Notes: generated by a model from the letters alone, not told the origin. DNA of 64,000 bases from Prevotella sp. HJM029 (GCF_000599605.1 NZ_AZHT01000027.1:62001-126000); one strand, 5' to 3'. Shown: positions 1 to 9,272, counted from the first letter of the stretch. A program made the numbers and translations.

Positions 1-532
1 CACTTTTCAACATTTCCATAAATGCTGTTACGAGATGAGATGAGCGCACTGATACATGAGATGAGCCATAAATGCGATTTTGGACATCGAAAATATCCAA
101 GAGAAAAAGAAGACAACAAGCACTAAGCACATCCTTTTGGAAATGGTGTTCATGGTCATTCCCCCGCTCTATAATTACATGGATATCGTCCGTTACACGC
201 TCAAACTCCTTGGGATTGAGCTGTAATGCTGGATTGGCTGTAAGCAAGAGCTCACTTCGGACATCGAAATTAACATCGGGCGTAGACTTTTCTACAAATG
301 GGAAATGAATATAAAGCACCAATACCTCAAATGCTGCATCAGCTTTTATATGCTGCATGAGTTGTTGTTCTCGAATGACTAAGAGGTCATTTGCTTTAAT
401 TTCAAACGGCACTGTGTTGTAAATAAATGTACAACACCCCGCTTTACACAATGCATAGACAGCATAGTCTTTCAACTCATCATTCCCGATCCTACTAAAA
501 TTAGAATCAGCGACAACTGTGTGATTACTCAT
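1..532 (-). CDS. AraC-family transcriptional regulator, N-terminal part (cut by the window edge)
   Basis: An open frame starts at an ATG (MSNHTVVADSNF) and runs 177 residues to the left edge with no stop. The residues resemble the cupin-like sensing half of Bacteroidales AraC regulators: a short opening helix (LKDYAVYALCKAG), strand text such as VPFEIKANDLLVIREQQL, and LLFLLDIFDVQNRIYG near the cut. The helix-turn-helix DNA-binding domain would lie beyond the edge and is not seen, so the family call rests on the N-terminal half only. A TAnnTTTG promoter box lies 48 nt upstream of the start codon. The ligand and target genes cannot be told from this window. Confidence 0.68.
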   Translation of the reverse strand, partial: MSNHTVVADSNFSRIGNDELKDYAVYALCKAGCCTFIYNTVPFEIKANDLLVIREQQLMQHIKADAAFEVLVLYIHFPFVEKSTPDVNFDVRSELLLTANPALQLNPKEFERVTDDIHVIIERGNDHEHHFQKDVLSACCLLFLLDIFDVQNRIYGSSHVSVRSSHLVTAFMEMLKS

Positions 533-579
533 AGTGAAAAAACTTATAACCTTTTTGAAAGGCGAATTAATGTATATCG

Positions 580-587
580 CAAAGTTA
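580..587 (-). promoter_or_regulatory. -7 box of the AraC-type gene
   Basis: The minus strand reads TAACTTTG, an exact match to the Bacteroidota -7 element TAnnTTTG. It predicts a transcript start near 573 and a leader of about 40 nt. Confidence 0.55.
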
Positions 588-635
588 CAAAAAGTATTTT
601 CACTACCTGTAATGATTTTTGAATTTCTCCTTTTT

Positions 636-1655
636 TTATTCAAAAAGAGTTCTTGCGTATTCTATAAGTGTGTCTCTTCCACTCAAAAAATCACTTAATT
701 GCAAGCCTATTTGTGTATCGGGCATAATCCCAAACTCGGTTGTTCGTTTATCTTTATCAAACACAGGACAAGCCGAAAAGCGAATACTCCAACCATTCGG
801 AAGCTCACTGCTGAAAGGGAGTCCAGAACCACCACCAGTTTTGTCACCAATTACATGCACTTTAGGACAGCATTTCATACATTTTACGAACTCATTTGCG
901 GCACTATACACGCCACGATTGGTAAGAATAACGACCGGCTTTTGCCAACGTATGCCCCGACTGGGCTTTAACCATTGTTCCTGGAGTGCAGAAAAGTCAT
1001 CATGTCGGCGGCCCGTTTTATGCTGCATATAGCCCACAAGCAGCGGCTCATTGGTGAAACGTGCTGCCAACTGCTCTGCACTTGAGATGAGCCCACCTGG
1101 ATTACTCCGCACGTCAATAATCAATCCGCGTGCAGGGAGAAAATAGGAAAAAATCTGATCTAAGTTGCCTTCGCCCAACGCTTGATTGAATGTTGCACAG
1201 CGAAGATAGCCCACATTATCGTCTAACAGACAATAACGCAGGCCACTGGCTATGCGGAAATTACGACCTAAATATCGTGTTATAAGCGTATCATACATAT
1301 TGACTGGATAGTTTTCATGCCACGACCAATTGCGTGCAACATCAAAACTCGAATACAAATTAACATGTCCGTCACGCAACTCAGCAAGCATATTGCCCAA
1401 TACTTCAAAAAGCTGCGCTTCAGTCATTTGTGCATTGATCTGTCGTTGGTAGCGCGCATGCACTTCGTTCCAATCCAATCCATATTCTTGTTGCTTGATA
1501 GTTAAAAAGCAATAGTGCTCGTCAATGATATGCCATAGGGCTTCGAAATTGCCTTGTGGATTATCGGCATACGTATCTTCCTTCACGCAACTATCCAGCA
1601 ATACGGCACATAGTAATGCGAGCAAACCTAAAGAGAAAAAATGTTTTGCGTTCAT
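636..1655 (-). CDS. S41-family (C-terminal processing type) peptidase, lipoprotein
   Basis: 339 residues. The N-terminus is a lipoprotein signal with lipobox LLDSC (C23), so the protein should be anchored in the outer or inner membrane facing the periplasm or surface. S41 hallmarks follow: LRDGH (93-97) in the N-terminal domain, the substrate-strand motif DVRSNPGG (181-188), the nucleophile S251 in GVYSAANEF, and the general-base lysine K272 in GDKTGGGSG, giving a complete Ser-Lys dyad. No clear PDZ domain is seen. The start overlaps the stop of the upstream DUF3316 gene by 4 nt, so it is translationally coupled as the last gene of the parC operon. The substrate is unknown. Confidence 0.88.
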   Translation of the reverse strand: MNAKHFFSLGLLALLCAVLLDSCVKEDTYADNPQGNFEALWHIIDEHYCFLTIKQQEYGLDWNEVHARYQRQINAQMTEAQLFEVLGNMLAELRDGHVNLYSSFDVARNWSWHENYPVNMYDTLITRYLGRNFRIASGLRYCLLDDNVGYLRCATFNQALGEGNLDQIFSYFLPARGLIIDVRSNPGGLISSAEQLAARFTNEPLLVGYMQHKTGRRHDDFSALQEQWLKPSRGIRWQKPVVILTNRGVYSAANEFVKCMKCCPKVHVIGDKTGGGSGLPFSSELPNGWSIRFSACPVFDKDKRTTEFGIMPDTQIGLQLSDFLSGRDTLIEYARTLFE

Positions 1656-2515
1656 CGGTTGACTTTAGTTAGCTTGAATGTTTTTACAATGCCCACCAAA
1701 AGTGTATGCGTGTAACTATGCCGCTTCAGCTCATTGACATGTGATTGCAAATATTCCCCTTGATAGCCTATGCAGCAAGTAGTGTGGAGCAGTGGAAAAT
1801 CAAGGGTCAGCCGATGCGTCAAAGAAGGTGCATTGCCAGGATAAGTAGGCACGATGTTGTGGTCGTAGTTCCCTTTCGAGAAGATTTCATAATAGGCTTG
1901 TCCATAGTTTGGCGAGAACATTACACCTGCAATAGGCACTGCCAAAGCATAACGAAGACAACACCTTTGCTGACTATTTTTATGAAATGGATTAGGGAAG
2001 AGATATTCAGCTGCAGCCATAGGGAGCACACTCAATGAAGAATAGGCTTGTGCAGGATTGTTGCTATTACGAGTATTGTAGAGAAAGCCCAAAGCCAACT
2101 CCATATTGACACCCGCTTCTAAGCGCAATTCTTGCTGTCCCCATTGCCACGACTGGCAAGCATAATGCCAACCATATTGAAAGCGATAGTTCCCCGTCAA
2201 CTCTTTTCCGCTACTCGAACGCGTGTCGACATAGGCAATATTGCCTTGATGGACAATCTCCTGCGACATGCGCTTACCCTCGCGTTGGCGCAACGTGTGA
2301 CTGATATAGCGAATGTCTGTCCCGTGATATTCCTCAGGACTCAAATAAGTGTCTAAGATATTGGTGGTACCAACTCCCACCATACGACTATTGGTTGTGA
2401 TGCGTTGCGGAATGGACTGGCCATCAGTTTGGGCATGCAACGCAATGCTATTGACGCTCAAAATACCACAAACAGCAAATACTTTGAGGCACTTAGGTTT
2501 TATCGTTTGTTTCAT
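1652..2515 (-). CDS. DUF3316 family exported protein
   Basis: 287 residues with a signal peptide ending near HAQT (about residue 29). The body alternates polar and aromatic residues in strand-like stretches (YRFQYGWHYACQSWQWG, RCCLRYALAVPIAGVMF) and ends with LLVGIVKTFKL, which fits a small outer-membrane beta-barrel of the DUF3316 type found in Bacteroidales. No function is established for this family to my knowledge. The gene overlaps parC by 23 nt upstream and the S41 gene by 4 nt downstream, so the three are co-transcribed. The envelope genes may simply share the parC promoter. Confidence 0.72.
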   Translation of the reverse strand: MKQTIKPKCLKVFAVCGILSVNSIALHAQTDGQSIPQRITTNSRMVGVGTTNILDTYLSPEEYHGTDIRYISHTLRQREGKRMSQEIVHQGNIAYVDTRSSSGKELTGNYRFQYGWHYACQSWQWGQQELRLEAGVNMELALGFLYNTRNSNNPAQAYSSLSVLPMAAAEYLFPNPFHKNSQQRCCLRYALAVPIAGVMFSPNYGQAYYEIFSKGNYDHNIVPTYPGNAPSLTHRLTLDFPLLHTTCCIGYQGEYLQSHVNELKRHSYTHTLLVGIVKTFKLTKVNR

Positions 2516-5204
2516 CGGGGAAAAGGTTTAGCTGTCCTGTCATCTCATCCATCACCTGCTGTTGGCTTTTACCAGCATCGGGATCTAAATTTTCATCAGA
2601 TTCTATTTCTTCGTCATCAGTTTCATCATCTGTTGGCTTTTCTGGGAAACGAAGCGGCTCCAACTCTTGCACGTTAGCCACTTCCCATGTTGAAAGACGC
2701 TTACCTTTGGCTTTAAAACTCTTCTGTCCGATGAAACTTTCGGCATCAATCTCTTCCTTCGGGCGCACAGCATCGGCTCCACCATAGGTCACTTCCAAGC
2801 GCGGATAAACTGTGTCAGTGAGTAATAGTAGCTGACTTTCGGCATTTTCGCCCACAAAATTCTGTTCCTTTTTCGTGGCATCCATCGTGAAGCGTTTCAC
2901 ATAGGTGTAGCCTTGATTATCGGCATCGCGCAACACTGCCGTCCACACCTTCTCGCTATCCCATTTCTCCAAACGCATGATGTTGTCGGGATAGTGGTTG
3001 TTGGCATCGAATGTCGTGAGATAGAAATCGGCATTGTCTAAAATCACCAAGATGCGATCGTCATCATAGAACTCACCCAAGAAACGTCCATGCTCTTCGT
3101 AGTTGATGCGTTTCACATCGGCATCATACCACACCTTGCGCCCGCCCAACGTTGAATGGCCGTGACTCTTCAGGCCGATGCGGTGAATGCTCTGCTTGGT
3201 GAGCAGATTACCTTTGGCCGCACGCCCCTTGATGAGGATATCTTTAAAGTCGCGTTCCAAGAAAATGTTCTGCCGCTTTTTCTTGGGATCGACATCCAAC
3301 GTAATCTTAATGCGCTCGGCTTCGCCATTGGGATTAGCCGTGAAATAAACTACCTTCGAACCGGGAGTACCCAGCGTCAAGTCGTATTCGCGGTCACGCG
3401 TCATAGCCGTCACGTTGAAACGCTTCATATAGTAAAAGCCTTGTTTGCCATCGCGATAAACCACATTGTAGATGGTGCGTTTGTCGTTTTTCTTGAACAC
3501 CTGCAACCAAATGATGCCTTTGCCCACAAAAATCTTGTCGGCCACCTTCAACACCTTATATTTTCCATCGCGATAGAAGATAATCACATCGTCAATATCC
3601 GAACAGTTGCACACAAACTCGTCCTTCTTCAACCCCGTTCCGATGAAACCTTCCTGACGATTGATGTAGAGTTTTTGATTGGCCTCCACCACTTTGGCAC
3701 TGTCGATGGTGTCGAAACTCCGGATTTCGGTACGACGCGGATGCGCTTTGCCGTATTTCTCTAAGATGAAGTTAAACCATTTAATGGTGACGTCGGTCAT
3801 GTGGTTGAGGTCGTTTTCAATCTCGGCCACCTCAGCTTTGATGCGCGCAATGAGCTCGTCGGCCTTGTCCTTGTTGAACTTCAAGATGCGTTGCATTTTG
3901 ATTTCCATGAGCCGCAGAATATCATCGCGCGTCACGTCGCGAATGAATTCGGGCTTAAACGGCGTGAGTTTTTCGTCGACAAAAGCAATGGCCTCATCCA
4001 TCGTGTCGGCCGTTTCGAATTTCTTTTCTTTATAGATGCGCTGCTCAATAAAGATGCGTTCCAAGCTGGCGAAAAAGAGTTGCTCGAGCAGTTCGCCACG
4101 CCGAATTTGCAGCTCCTTGCGCAACAGGCCCATGGTGCTGTCCACACTGTGGCGCAACACATCGCTCACCGTGAGGAAACAAGGTTTGTTGTCTTCAATC
4201 ACACAGCAGTTGGGCGAAATATTAATCTCGCAATCGCTGAAAGCATAGAGCGCATCAATGGTCTTGTCGGGTGAAACGCCCGGTGCCAAATGCACCTGAA
4301 TTTCCACCTCAGCCGCCGTGTTGTCGTCCACACGTTTGGCCTTAATCTTCCCCTTGTCAACGGCTTTCAGAATGCTATCGATAAGCGTCGTGGTGGTTTT
4401 GCTGAACGGAATTTCGCGAATGACGAGCGTCTTGCTGTCCAACTTCTCAATCTTTGCCCTCACCTTCAGCACACCGCCGCGCTGCCCATCGTTATATTTG
4501 CTCACGTCGATGGCACCTCCTGTGGGGAAATCGGGATAGAGTGCAAACGTCTCGCCACGCAGATAGTGAATGGCGGCCTCGCAAATCTCCGTCAGATTGT
4601 GGGGCAGCAGCTTGCTGCTCAAGCCCACAGCAATGCCTTCTGCGCCCTGTGCCAACAGCAAAGGAAACTTCACAGGCAGCGTGATAGGCTCCTTATTGCG
4701 CCCATCATAGCTCAGTTGCCAATCGGTGGTTTTGGCATTAAACACCACGTCTAACGCGAATTTCGACAACCGCGCCTCAATATAACGCGGCGCCGCAGCA
4801 CGATCGCCCGTCAAGATATTGCCCCAGTTGCCTTGACAATCGATGAGCAAATCCTTCTGTCCCATCTGCACCAGCGCATCGCCTATCGACGCATCGCCGT
4901 GAGGATGGAACTGCATTGTGTGCCCCACAATGTTGGCCACCTTATTATATCGGCCATCATCCATGCGCTTCATCGAGTGCAAAATGCGGCGCTGCACAGG
5001 CTTCAATCCATCCTCAATGTGCGGAACGGCACGCTCCAAAATCACATAGCTGGCATAGTCTAAGAACCAGTTCTTATACATACCACTCAAATGGTGCACG
5101 GCCGAAGCATCAAACTTGTCGGCTGGCGTATAGTCAGAATGGGTGTCGGGGGTGAGTGTTTCGTCCTCGAGGTTGAGGTCCTTGTCTTTTATCTCGTCGT
5201 CCAT
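2493..5204 (-). CDS. parC: DNA topoisomerase IV / gyrase subunit A (ParC-type)
   Basis: 903 residues. Type II topoisomerase A subunit that cuts and rejoins duplex DNA during decatenation or supercoil relaxation. The breakage-reunion domain opens with YASYVILERAVPHIEDGLKP; the catalytic tyrosine is Y141 in AAAPRYIEARL, and HGDASIGDA marks the quinolone-sensitive helix. The C-terminal half has beta-pinwheel-like strands (for example KSHGHSTLGGRKVWYDADV), then an acidic tail rich in D and E. Length and divergence suit the Bacteroidota ParC group more than canonical GyrA; no ParE gene adjoins in the window. A TAnnTTTG promoter box lies 41 nt upstream. It is the first gene of the operon with DUF3316 and the S41 peptidase. 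Confidence 0.93.
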   Translation of the reverse strand: MDDEIKDKDLNLEDETLTPDTHSDYTPADKFDASAVHHLSGMYKNWFLDYASYVILERAVPHIEDGLKPVQRRILHSMKRMDDGRYNKVANIVGHTMQFHPHGDASIGDALVQMGQKDLLIDCQGNWGNILTGDRAAAPRYIEARLSKFALDVVFNAKTTDWQLSYDGRNKEPITLPVKFPLLLAQGAEGIAVGLSSKLLPHNLTEICEAAIHYLRGETFALYPDFPTGGAIDVSKYNDGQRGGVLKVRAKIEKLDSKTLVIREIPFSKTTTTLIDSILKAVDKGKIKAKRVDDNTAAEVEIQVHLAPGVSPDKTIDALYAFSDCEINISPNCCVIEDNKPCFLTVSDVLRHSVDSTMGLLRKELQIRRGELLEQLFFASLERIFIEQRIYKEKKFETADTMDEAIAFVDEKLTPFKPEFIRDVTRDDILRLMEIKMQRILKFNKDKADELIARIKAEVAEIENDLNHMTDVTIKWFNFILEKYGKAHPRRTEIRSFDTIDSAKVVEANQKLYINRQEGFIGTGLKKDEFVCNCSDIDDVIIFYRDGKYKVLKVADKIFVGKGIIWLQVFKKNDKRTIYNVVYRDGKQGFYYMKRFNVTAMTRDREYDLTLGTPGSKVVYFTANPNGEAERIKITLDVDPKKKRQNIFLERDFKDILIKGRAAKGNLLTKQSIHRIGLKSHGHSTLGGRKVWYDADVKRINYEEHGRFLGEFYDDDRILVILDNADFYLTTFDANNHYPDNIMRLEKWDSEKVWTAVLRDADNQGYTYVKRFTMDATKKEQNFVGENAESQLLLLTDTVYPRLEVTYGGADAVRPKEEIDAESFIGQKSFKAKGKRLSTWEVANVQELEPLRFPEKPTDDETDDEEIESDENLDPDAGKSQQQVMDEMTGQLNLFPDETNDKT

Positions 5205-5244
5205 GTGGAAATGATTTTTTGGAATGCTATTTTTGCGATAGCCA

Positions 5245-5252
5245 CAAAATTA
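5245..5252 (-). promoter_or_regulatory. -7 box of the parC operon
   Basis: The minus strand reads TAATTTTG, matching TAnnTTTG. Predicted start near 5238, leader about 34 nt. Confidence 0.55.
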
Positions 5253-5449
5253 GCAAAAAATGGTTATTCGGCCAAACAAAACCTTGTTTTTCGCCCACAA
5301 AAGCTGACGTAAAGCCCGATGAAAACACAGCTTCTACCCCCCACACACATCGGGGGCGAAAATGCATCGCGCACTCCCGCCCCCATTCTTTAAAACAAGT
5401 TGTGTATGCAAACTGGCATCGAGATGATGCCCATCTGTTTTAAAGCAAG

Positions 5450-6502
5450 CTATTTCTTTGGCGTCACCGTGGCCGACCCTTGCGTGCCGCCCGAATGCTC
5501 GCCGCCGGCACCAGCCTGCGCACCGCCGCTCTTGTGCTTACTCTTGTGCTTGCTGTTCTGCACCTGCTTGGCCTTCGCCACCTCGTCGGCCGTAGCCTCG
5601 ACCAATTTTTTACGTTTCAGACGCACCCAAATTGTTTTCTCGCTATCAGCAACCGCCAGTTCATAGAGCCGCTGTTCCTTCGAGCCCACGGTGTTGCCCG
5701 TAAACGACAGACTGCCCTGCGACAACTTGTGTTCCACCTCAAACAGCGCATAGTGCTCGGCAAGCATCTTGCCCCAGTCGCCCTTTTTGCGCACGGTGGC
5801 TGCCTCATTCGTCGCCTTGCGCTTGGCCAGCAAGAACTGTTTGCCGTCGACAAGCGCGTTGTAGGCTTTGATGAGCGCCGTCACCTCGGCCGATGGGAAG
5901 AGGTCGTCTAACGAATCCATGCGCCGCAGCACCGCATTGAGCGCCGCATCTGTAATCTGGCGCAGCTGCTTCACATCCACCGAGCCCGAAGCCTCGCCCT
6001 TAGCCAGCCGCTGTTGCGTGCGAGCGCGAAACGCCTTGTTGCCCTCGTCCAACCGCTTGATGGCCTCGGTCAGCCCCAGCGTCGTCACCCACGCCTTGGC
6101 CTCGGCTCCGTTTAAATCGTCGATGAGATTGTCGATCATGGCCGACTCCTTGTCATAATTGGCCTCGGCCAAGTTGGGATAGCGGTCAACAATGCTCTGC
6201 ACCGCGCGCGCCGTCTTCACCAAATCCTTGCTTTTTTCATACTTCCGCGCATCCAACATGGTTTGGAACATGCGAAACGCCCGATCGCGCTCCTCGTCGA
6301 GCTCCACCAAATCCGCCGTTCCGTCCAACGCCCGCGGCTGATTGAGCGCCTCATTCTCGGCCTTGTAAGCCGCCTCCAACGGCGCAATGAGCGGATTCAT
6401 TTTTTCCAAATTGGCCGTCTTTGCCATGTTCAACACGTGGTTTGTAAACTCAAGGTGCTCCATGTTTTGGAGGTACCGTTTTCCAAATTGCTTAATTACC
6501 AT
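5450..6502 (-). CDS. DUF6261 family protein
   Basis: 350 residues, no signal peptide or membrane segment, so probably cytoplasmic. Mostly helical with heptad-like stretches (ERDRAFRMFQTMLDARKYEKSK). The conserved opening HLEFTNHVLNMAK and the central LYELAVADSEKTIWVRLKR fit the Bacteroidales DUF6261 family, whose function is unknown. The C-terminus is a Gly/Ala/Ser/Lys-rich low-complexity tail (about the last 35 residues). Codon use is more GC-rich (GCC, CGC, GTC) than many neighbours. It is a single gene: parC lies 246 nt downstream and a tandem repeat array lies upstream. The ATG used gives MVIKQFGKRYLQ; a second in-frame ATG at residue 14 (MEHLEFTNH) is possible. Confidence 0.72.
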   Translation of the reverse strand: MVIKQFGKRYLQNMEHLEFTNHVLNMAKTANLEKMNPLIAPLEAAYKAENEALNQPRALDGTADLVELDEERDRAFRMFQTMLDARKYEKSKDLVKTARAVQSIVDRYPNLAEANYDKESAMIDNLIDDLNGAEAKAWVTTLGLTEAIKRLDEGNKAFRARTQQRLAKGEASGSVDVKQLRQITDAALNAVLRRMDSLDDLFPSAEVTALIKAYNALVDGKQFLLAKRKATNEAATVRKKGDWGKMLAEHYALFEVEHKLSQGSLSFTGNTVGSKEQRLYELAVADSEKTIWVRLKRKKLVEATADEVAKAKQVQNSKHKSKHKSGGAQAGAGGEHSGGTQGSATVTPKK

Positions 6503-6628
6503 AACTTTTACCTTTTAATTATTAGATTTCTTCAGTTGGAAAGTGTTTTCCGCCCTCAGATTTATCGCTTACGAAAATACACATTATCTGTAAATAAAAC
6601 AAACTTAACGCCGAAAAAATTATGTCAG

Positions 6629-7003
6629 TACAGGATGTAGTTGGGGGATTTTTCAAAAAAAACGCCTATATACAGGATGTAGTTGGGGTGGTTTTCAAAA
6701 AAGACGCCCAGATACAGGGTGTAGTTGAGGTGGTTTTCAAAAAAGACGCCCAGATACAGGGTGTAGTTGGGGTGGTTTTCAAAAAAGACGCCCAGATACA
6801 GGGTGTAGTTGGGGTGGTTTTCAAAAAAGACGCCCAAATACAGGGTGTAGTTGGGGTGGTTTTCAAAAAAGACACCCAGATACAGGGTGTAGTTGGGGTG
6901 GTTTTCAAAAAAGACGCCCAGATACAGGGTGTAGTTGGGGTGGTTTTCAAAAAAGACGCCCAAATACAGGGTGTAGTTGGGATGGTTTTCAAAAAAGCAC
7001 AAC
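6629..7003. repeat. Intergenic tandem repeat array 1 (42-bp unit, about 9 copies)
   Basis: Nine head-to-tail copies with starts at 6629, 6671, 6713, 6755, 6797, 6839, 6881, 6923 and 6965, an exact 42-bp period; the last copy is partial. Each unit begins TACAGGGTGTAGTTGGGG and ends in an A-run followed by GACGCCCAGA. The first copy is the most diverged and the inner copies differ by 0-2 bases. A TACA-ggg-TGTA mini-dyad sits at the head of each unit. It lies between the fimbrillin-like gene (3' side) and the 5' end of the DUF6261 gene. Because 42 is a multiple of 3, stop-free frames exist on both strands, but nothing indicates coding. Confidence 0.92.
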
Positions 7004-7066
7004 GAAAGCGGCGCGCTGTGCTTTCTCCCCAAGAAGCTTTCTCGCAAAGAAGCAACAGCGCGCCGC
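6990..7066 (-). terminator. Likely terminator hairpin after the fimbrillin-like gene
   Basis: A perfect 12-bp inverted repeat GCGGCGCGCTGT / ACAGCGCGCCGC (7008-7019 and 7055-7066) encloses a 35-nt loop. On the minus strand the stem is followed about 10 nt later by six T residues. It sits 41 nt past the stop codon of the fimbrillin-like gene, separating that gene from array 1. The long loop makes it a weaker call than a compact hairpin. Confidence 0.5.
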
Positions 7067-7106
7067 CCATCCGCATACCATCTATGATGCGAGAGGCAAA
7101 CCGCGG

Positions 7107-8819
7107 TTAATATTTAACGCAGGCGCGGACTTTATAATCTTTTTCCTTCTCCATATAGCCATAATTTAACTCACCTAAAAACTGTACATATCCGCCATAT
7201 GGATAATTAGAAGTACTAAGATAAGGAGCACTACATTCTGAACTTCCCCAATAACCTGCAGTAAGGCTAGGTGCTTCTACCATGGTTCCCCCACCTACTT
7301 GTGTGAAAACGGATGTTATTAATTTATCATTATATGCATAGCCTTGACCAGGAAATATCAAATGATTTACATTACCTTTTCCCAAGACACTATACACATA
7401 GCACAATTCTCCCACAGCAGGGAGATACCATTTTTTGTTTTCCATGCCGTTCGTCAACGTCACTTTGGCAGCCAATTCATCGCCATAATGCCCAGCGGCA
7501 TAGAAGGCGGGGAAATCGGTCTTGTTATCACCTTTGCGCGTAGGCACGTCAAAACCAAATCCACAATCCTCCCAAGTGTAATGGTAGCCATCATAGTCTG
7601 AACTCATTAAAACATAGTCGCTCGGCTGCATTCCGAGATTAATAGCACTATTCGCCATAACTTGCACAGTTGCTTCCTTATACCATTTAAACTTTGCGCC
7701 TTTGCCGGCATCTTCCAAGGCGATGGCGAGGTGTTTGCTGCGGCTGAGCACCACGCCGATAGGCGTTTTGGTGCCGCCGGCCGCCGTGGTCTCACTGGTT
7801 TTGCCCACGGTGCCGTCGCTCATGAGATAGTAGGCGGGCATCATGAATTTGATGGTGAGCAGATAGGATGTGCCAGGCTCCACCGAGGCTGCCATCTTTT
7901 GCTTGATGTCCCAATAAGAATAGGTGGTGGCGCGGTCGTAAATGCTCAAGTTGCCCACTTGCAAGTGTTGGTTCACCTGTGCGCCCGGCAAATAATAAAC
8001 ATAGTCGGTGCAGGTAGAGCTATAGGTAACCCCATCTTGTGTTGCTGTGGGGAAAGTGAGCGTCTTCGGATAGCCATCTGTCGACGTGGCCACCGTAGCC
8101 CAGGTGTTGTTGGCCATGTCATATTCAACCTTTGTGGGTGCTTGTCCTGGTGCATCAACAGAAAGTTTTCCCACATCGCTGCCGCTGAGGGTGAAATTCA
8201 TGTAGCCTAAGAGGCGCACTTTGAGGCGCACCGCCGTGGGGTGCATTTCAAACGTCACTTGCTGGTGCTGGGGTGTGGCTGTCACGGTGTAGGTGGTGCG
8301 TGCGATGAGCCCTTGCTCCATATCGTCCTTCTTCACCGTGATTTTGTCGCCCGCGCGCGTCACTTTGTCGTTGATGAGCACAAAGTCGTAGGTGCCGGGC
8401 TGCAATTCCATGGCGTTGTTGTCGGCATAGGCAAAGGTGCCACCCGAGATGTGGCCTTTCACTTCGCCTTTAAACACGCCGCCCTGATAGGCCAGCATGG
8501 TGTAGGTGCCGTTGTCTAAAGCGCGCGTTTTGGCTGCTGGTGCCTGCTGCGTGGTGTCGCGTTGCATCGTTGCCACAGCCACAATGCCATTGTCGAGCAC
8601 GGTAGCCTTTTGTGTCACCATATTGTTGGCCGCTGTTGCACGCGTTCCCACTTCCTGCGTGGCATTGTAGCCTGCAAAATTCACATGAAATGTCACGGCC
8701 TTGGCCAGCGCCACTTTCCCATCTCGGGTCTGCACACCATCGCCGGTCTCGTCGCTGCTGCATGCCCACATCAACACACTGAGCATGCTCACCAAAGCAT
8801 ATTGAATATATTTTTTCAT
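7107..8819 (-). CDS. Fimbrillin-like surface lipoprotein, cassette 1
   Basis: 570 residues. Lipobox LMWAC puts the acylated cysteine at C20. The N-terminal half resembles the fimbrillin (FimA/Mfa-like) fold of Bacteroidales: YTMLAYQGGVFKG and GTYDFVLINDKVTRAGD are typical strands. The middle carries the recurrent text YYLMSDGTVG followed by TPIGVVLS, and the C-terminal 130 residues (KWYLPAVGEL, GYWGSSE, KVRACVKY) resemble the FISUMP/DUF1566-type module that ends many such lipoproteins. Preceded by a 78-residue peptide gene in the same operon. A paralogue of the same architecture is encoded near 45-46.7 kb. Likely surface exposed; a pilus-subunit or adhesin role is inferred only. Confidence 0.75.
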   Translation of the reverse strand: MKKYIQYALVSMLSVLMWACSSDETGDGVQTRDGKVALAKAVTFHVNFAGYNATQEVGTRATAANNMVTQKATVLDNGIVAVATMQRDTTQQAPAAKTRALDNGTYTMLAYQGGVFKGEVKGHISGGTFAYADNNAMELQPGTYDFVLINDKVTRAGDKITVKKDDMEQGLIARTTYTVTATPQHQQVTFEMHPTAVRLKVRLLGYMNFTLSGSDVGKLSVDAPGQAPTKVEYDMANNTWATVATSTDGYPKTLTFPTATQDGVTYSSTCTDYVYYLPGAQVNQHLQVGNLSIYDRATTYSYWDIKQKMAASVEPGTSYLLTIKFMMPAYYLMSDGTVGKTSETTAAGGTKTPIGVVLSRSKHLAIALEDAGKGAKFKWYKEATVQVMANSAINLGMQPSDYVLMSSDYDGYHYTWEDCGFGFDVPTRKGDNKTDFPAFYAAGHYGDELAAKVTLTNGMENKKWYLPAVGELCYVYSVLGKGNVNHLIFPGQGYAYNDKLITSVFTQVGGGTMVEAPSLTAGYWGSSECSAPYLSTSNYPYGGYVQFLGELNYGYMEKEKDYKVRACVKY

Positions 8820-8867
8820 CGTTTGTTTTTCCTTTCTACCTTTGTTTTTTTCCAGTTTAAGACTCGT

Positions 8868-9104
8868 TCAATCTTCATCGTCCCACATATCTTGCTGCTT
8901 CTTCGCTGGAGCAAAGTTTTCACTGTCGAAACCTTGCTCGCCCACGACAACGGTTGAGCCAATGTTTTCATCCTGCCGCCAATGTTCGTTGGTAGAGTTG
9001 CTTGCATCGGGTGTAACACTTACCGCTGCCAATAAAGACTCTTGGGGCAGCGCATAGACGATAATCTTCGGGGCTATGTATAGCCGTTTCCTTTTTTCCA
9101 TCAT
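8868..9104 (-). CDS. Small acidic-tailed peptide preceding the fimbrillin-like gene, cassette 1
   Basis: 78 residues (MMEKRKRLYIAPKI then LPQESLLAAVSV). No signal peptide. A basic head (KRKR), a Y-[IV]-A-P motif, a short hydrophobic stretch ending before LLAAVSV, then a polar part with a very acidic end (MWDDED). The gene stops 48 nt before the fimbrillin-like gene on the same strand. An equivalent small gene sits in front of the second fimbrillin-like gene and shares the KxYxAP...E..L...SVS pattern. Such short peptides are frequent before surface genes in Prevotella genomes, but I know of no assigned function. The ATG at residue 2 is an equally good start. Confidence 0.6.
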   Translation of the reverse strand: MMEKRKRLYIAPKIIVYALPQESLLAAVSVTPDASNSTNEHWRQDENIGSTVVVGEQGFDSENFAPAKKQQDMWDDED

Positions 9105-9161
9105 CTTATTATTTTATTAATCCTTGTATGTTGTTGTTTTAAAGAGTTCATTTATCCACAC

Positions 9162-9208
9162 GAAAAAGGTGTGCACGAAGCTCTGAAAAAACTTCATGCA
9201 CACCCTTT
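9162..9208 (-). terminator. Terminator-like hairpin in the leader of cassette 1
   Basis: The arms AAAGGTGTGCACGAAG (9165-9180) and CTTCATGCACACCCTTT (9192-9208) pair over about 16 bp with one bulge and one mismatch; on the minus strand the stem runs into TTTTTC. It lies 58 nt upstream of the small peptide gene and downstream of the promoter box at 9421-9428, so it is either an attenuator in the leader or a late terminator for mnmA. Confidence 0.5.
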
Positions 9209-9272
9209 GGTTATCAGTGTTTCTGTTGTATATTACGCGCGCGTTGCGTGTACCTTTATATTGGTCTCGCCC

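Noticed and set aside
3156-4754. Several long plus-strand frames
   Set aside because: Antisense shadows of the parC gene caused by its GC-richer codon use.
6622-7110. A 162-codon plus-strand frame with a 14-residue repeat, and two minus-strand frames over the same array
   Set aside because: The 42-bp period keeps any stop-free frame open; no ribosome site or codon bias supports coding, and frames are open on both strands at once.
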